7,885 nucleotides of DNA from Candidatus Sulfopaludibacter sp. SbA3 (GTDB lineage Bacteria; Acidobacteriota; Terriglobia; 20CM-2-55-15), in the NCBI GenBank assembly GCA_945861845.1, contig CAMAWS010000136.1:1-7885 (forward strand). Direction: 5' to 3'. Shown in pieces: positions 5,782 through 7,885 of the stretch. Under the pieces are notes generated by a model. It did not search any database. It had not been told where the DNA came from and was given only the letters and a program-made list of their open reading frames with translations. Position numbers and translations under genes: made by a program. Position 1 is the stretch's first letter. Each line of letters begins with the position of its first letter.

Positions 5782-7161
5782 CTACTTGCCAATACAAAAC
5801 GTTGAAAAAATCCGATCGAGAATGTCTTCTGTCACCACTTCGCCAGTGAGTTCGCCTAACGCGGATAGGGCATCGTACAGATTCAGCAGCACCATTTCAT
5901 GAGGGACCTGGTCACCAAGCGCGGCAACGCCCTCGCGGAGAGCCACTATCGCTCTTAGCATTGATTCATTCTGCCGCGCACTTGTCAGAACGAAATCGTC
6001 TGCCACGTCCGATTGCCGCTCCAACAGAAATTCACGAATCGCGCCCGATAGGAGGTCCAGTCCCGCCCCGGTCTTCGCGCTGACACGCACAGTGACCGAG
6101 CCATTGAGGGAGCGGCTTGTCACTGCCTCTGTGAGGTCGCACTTGTTAATGACAACCACATGGGGAACTCCCTTCGCGCGCAAAAGCACCTGCTGATCAT
6201 CGTCATCCAGTGCCATGGACCCATCCAGGACAACAAGGGCCAAGTTCGCATCGGACAGGGCTTCGAACGCTTTGATAACCCCTATTTTTTCAACGCGATC
6301 GGAAGTTTCTCTTACGCCCGCGGTATCGGCGAATCTCAGCGGAATACCCTCCATATCCACCGTTTCTGTCAGCACATCGCGAGTGGTGCCAGGAATCTCA
6401 GTAACGATAGCCCTATCCGCGGCGACAAGGCGATTGAACAAGCTCGATTTTCCCACATTTGGTTTGCCCATGATGGCTACCCTCAGACCCTCCGACAACA
6501 GTCTTCCGTAACCAAATGTCTTTTGAATTTCTTCAAGCGACTGAATAACTGAACCGACCTCCTGGGCGATCCCGCGGTTGTCCGGTACCTCCACGTCGTC
6601 CTCGGCGAAATCGATCCCGGCCTCAAGACGGGCAACTCCATCGATCAACTTCTCTTTTGCAGGACGCAGGCGATTTGACAGTGTCCCTGCCATTTGACTG
6701 CGCGCGATCTGCGCCTGCCGCTGCGTCTGGGCATCAATGAAATCTCGAACGGCCTCCGCCTGAATGAGATCCATCTTGCCGTTTGCGACCGCGCGAAGAC
6801 TGAATTCCCCTGGAGCAGCAGGGCGGGCGCCCGCGCCGCAAACAATTGCAACGATGCGGCCCAGAATCAGCGGATTGCCATGCGCACTGATTTCCAACAC
6901 GTCTTCCCCAGTGTACGAGTGCGGCGACTGAAAGAACGTCGCTACCACTTCGTCGACGCACCGGTCTTGTTCATCGTGCCAGCTGCCAACGACTACTCTT
7001 CGATGCTCCAACGCAGATTTTGTCTTGAGAAATTTCTGCCCTAACAAACGGGCATCGCGGCCGGAGATTCGGACTACGCCGATGCCGCTTCTTCCTGTGG
7101 GAGTCGAGATGGCGACAATCGTCTCATCGAGAGAAACGATCTTGTGCAGTCCTTCGCGCAT
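5782..7161 (-). CDS. mnmE: tRNA modification GTPase MnmE (TrmE)
   Basis: MnmE is a potassium-activated GTPase that dimerises through its G domains and works with MnmG on tRNA U34. The protein has 459 residues. The N-terminal folate-binding domain (about 12-130) shows TIVAISTPTGRSGIGVVRIS (14-33) and GEFSLRAVANGKMDLIQAEA (118-137). A helical domain surrounds the inserted Ras-like G domain (about 225-385). The G domain has G1 GKPNVGKS (232-239), G2 IPGTTRD (256-262), G3 DTAG (279-282), G4 NKCD (339-342) and a G5-like SAK (361-363). The protein ends in FCIGK, the invariant C-terminus with its conserved Cys (456). The ATG at 7159-7161 is 3 nt after the yidC stop codon, so coupling to yidC is likely; no strong Shine-Dalgarno is seen. 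No jag/khpB gene lies between yidC and mnmE, although many bacteria have one there. Confidence 0.98.
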   Translation of the reverse strand: MREGLHKIVSLDETIVAISTPTGRSGIGVVRISGRDARLLGQKFLKTKSALEHRRVVVGSWHDEQDRCVDEVVATFFQSPHSYTGEDVLEISAHGNPLILGRIVAIVCGAGARPAAPGEFSLRAVANGKMDLIQAEAVRDFIDAQTQRQAQIARSQMAGTLSNRLRPAKEKLIDGVARLEAGIDFAEDDVEVPDNRGIAQEVGSVIQSLEEIQKTFGYGRLLSEGLRVAIMGKPNVGKSSLFNRLVAADRAIVTEIPGTTRDVLTETVDMEGIPLRFADTAGVRETSDRVEKIGVIKAFEALSDANLALVVLDGSMALDDDDQQVLLRAKGVPHVVVINKCDLTEAVTSRSLNGSVTVRVSAKTGAGLDLLSGAIREFLLERQSDVADDFVLTSARQNESMLRAIVALREGVAALGDQVPHEMVLLNLYDALSALGELTGEVVTEDILDRIFSTFCIGK

Positions 7162-7164
7162 ACT

Positions 7165-7885
7165 TCACTGGGCGTTTGGCCCTCGACGGGGTCCGCGCGC
7201 CAGTTTCGCTTCTGTGCGGGGAGTCCAATACTGATTCATGAAATACTGCTGGCCGATGCCAACGACGTTGCTTGTGAGCCAGTACAGCGCCAGCCCGCTC
7301 TGTGCGTTGAGGAACATGACTGCAAAAACCAGCGGCATGATCATCATGATCTTCGCCTGGCTGGGATCTACGGTTGTAGGAGTCATCTTTTGCATGATGA
7401 CCATCGAAACCGCCATCAGGATCGGCAGAACATAGTAGGGATCCTGTTGCGAGAGATCTCTGATCCACAGCATCCAGGGAGCCTGCCGTAACTCGATAGA
7501 AATAGACAGCGCCGTCCAAATGGCGGCAAAGAACGGTATCTGTAGTAATAGCGGGAGACAACCGCCCATCGGATTCACTCCATGCACCTTGTACAGGTTC
7601 ATCATCTCCGTCTGAACTTCAGCCCGTCTCGGGTCATTTGCCTTCAGTTTCTTATATCGATCCTGAAGAGTTTTCATCTGCGGCTGGATCTTCTGCATCT
7701 TTTGCATTGAAACCTGCTGTTTCAGCCGCAACGGAAAAAGAACAAAATTGATAAGAACCGTGAGCAGGATGATGGCCCAACCAAAATTTCCTAAATAGCT
7801 GTGAAGCCACAGCAATACGACGATAAGCGGCCGCGCAATAACTCCGAAGAATCCGTAGTCTATGACGGCAGGCAATTGCGGGTCG
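7165..7885 (-). CDS. yidC: Membrane protein insertase YidC (Oxa1 family), 3' part, cut by window edge
   Basis: YidC inserts and folds inner-membrane proteins, alone or with SecYEG. Only the last 239 residues are visible; the frame runs off the window edge, so the real start and probably a large periplasmic domain lie outside. The visible part is the conserved insertase core. A first hydrophobic segment (GVIARPLIVVLLWL) is followed by WAIILLTVLINFVLFPL, then a basic cytoplasmic helical hairpin (QKMQKIQPQMKTLQDRYKKL). Next come the signature VNPMGGCLPLLLQIPFFAAI, ELRQAPWMLWIRDLSQQDPY, and two or three terminal membrane segments including PLVFAVMFLNAQSGLALYW. The C-terminal tail is basic (RGPRRGPNAQ), as expected for ribosome contact. 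Where E. coli has the groove Arg366 (TFIVRGIMYPL), this protein reads TVLINFVLFPLR, with Asn at that place and an Arg just after the Pro-Leu. The stop is TGA 7165-7167, 3 nt before mnmE. Confidence 0.97.
   Translation of the reverse strand, partial: DPQLPAVIDYGFFGVIARPLIVVLLWLHSYLGNFGWAIILLTVLINFVLFPLRLKQQVSMQKMQKIQPQMKTLQDRYKKLKANDPRRAEVQTEMMNLYKVHGVNPMGGCLPLLLQIPFFAAIWTALSISIELRQAPWMLWIRDLSQQDPYYVLPILMAVSMVIMQKMTPTTVDPSQAKIMMIMPLVFAVMFLNAQSGLALYWLTSNVVGIGQQYFMNQYWTPRTEAKLARGPRRGPNAQ

Overview
The window is a compact block of housekeeping genes, all read on the minus strand. In transcription order, from the high-coordinate edge down, they are yidC (3' part only), mnmE, mnmG, rsmG, parA, parB, a bactofilin gene and selD. 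Genes abut or overlap almost everywhere (3-nt gap, 1-nt overlap, 65-nt overlap, 14-nt overlap), which suggests one or two operons. The run yidC-mnmE-mnmG-rsmG-parA-parB is the classic replication-origin-proximal arrangement of many bacteria. No DnaA-box cluster or rpmH/rnpA is inside the window, so oriC itself is not seen. The moderate GC content, the bactofilin next to parB and the flavour of the proteins fit a Gram-negative, Acidobacteriota-like bacterium. That assignment is inference and not secure.

Region by region: 7165-7885 encodes the conserved membrane insertase domain of YidC. 5782-7161 and 3867-5747 encode MnmE and MnmG, the GTPase and FAD partners that make the (carboxymethyl)aminomethyl group on tRNA U34. 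3271-3867 encodes a divergent RsmG (16S rRNA G527 methyltransferase). 3168-3270 is a spacer with two parS palindromes, followed by parA and parB, so a whole ParABS segregation module is present. A bactofilin (polymerising cytoskeletal scaffold) follows 36 nt after parB.

The most notable feature is at the end of the cluster. selD (selenophosphate synthetase) is interrupted near its 5' end by an in-frame UGA at 1084-1086. Reading through the UGA restores a full-length 342-residue SelD, and the UGA falls exactly where the catalytic Cys lies in the family (Cys17-x-x-Lys20 in E. coli; here Sec12-Ala-Gly-Lys15). A perfect 7-bp stem with a GGA loop sits 20 nt after the UGA, as expected for a bacterial SECIS element. 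SelD is therefore very probably itself a selenoprotein. An annotation that starts at the internal ATG (853-855) would lose the first 88 residues, including the catalytic centre and two metal-binding Asp positions.

Functionally the cluster joins chromosome segregation (ParABS plus a possible bactofilin scaffold), membrane protein insertion, and RNA modification. MnmE/MnmG and SelD could also meet on the same nucleotide, because selenophosphate is the donor for 2-selenouridine at tRNA U34, but no selU is visible here. No mobile elements, CRISPR arrays, tRNA or rRNA genes were found.
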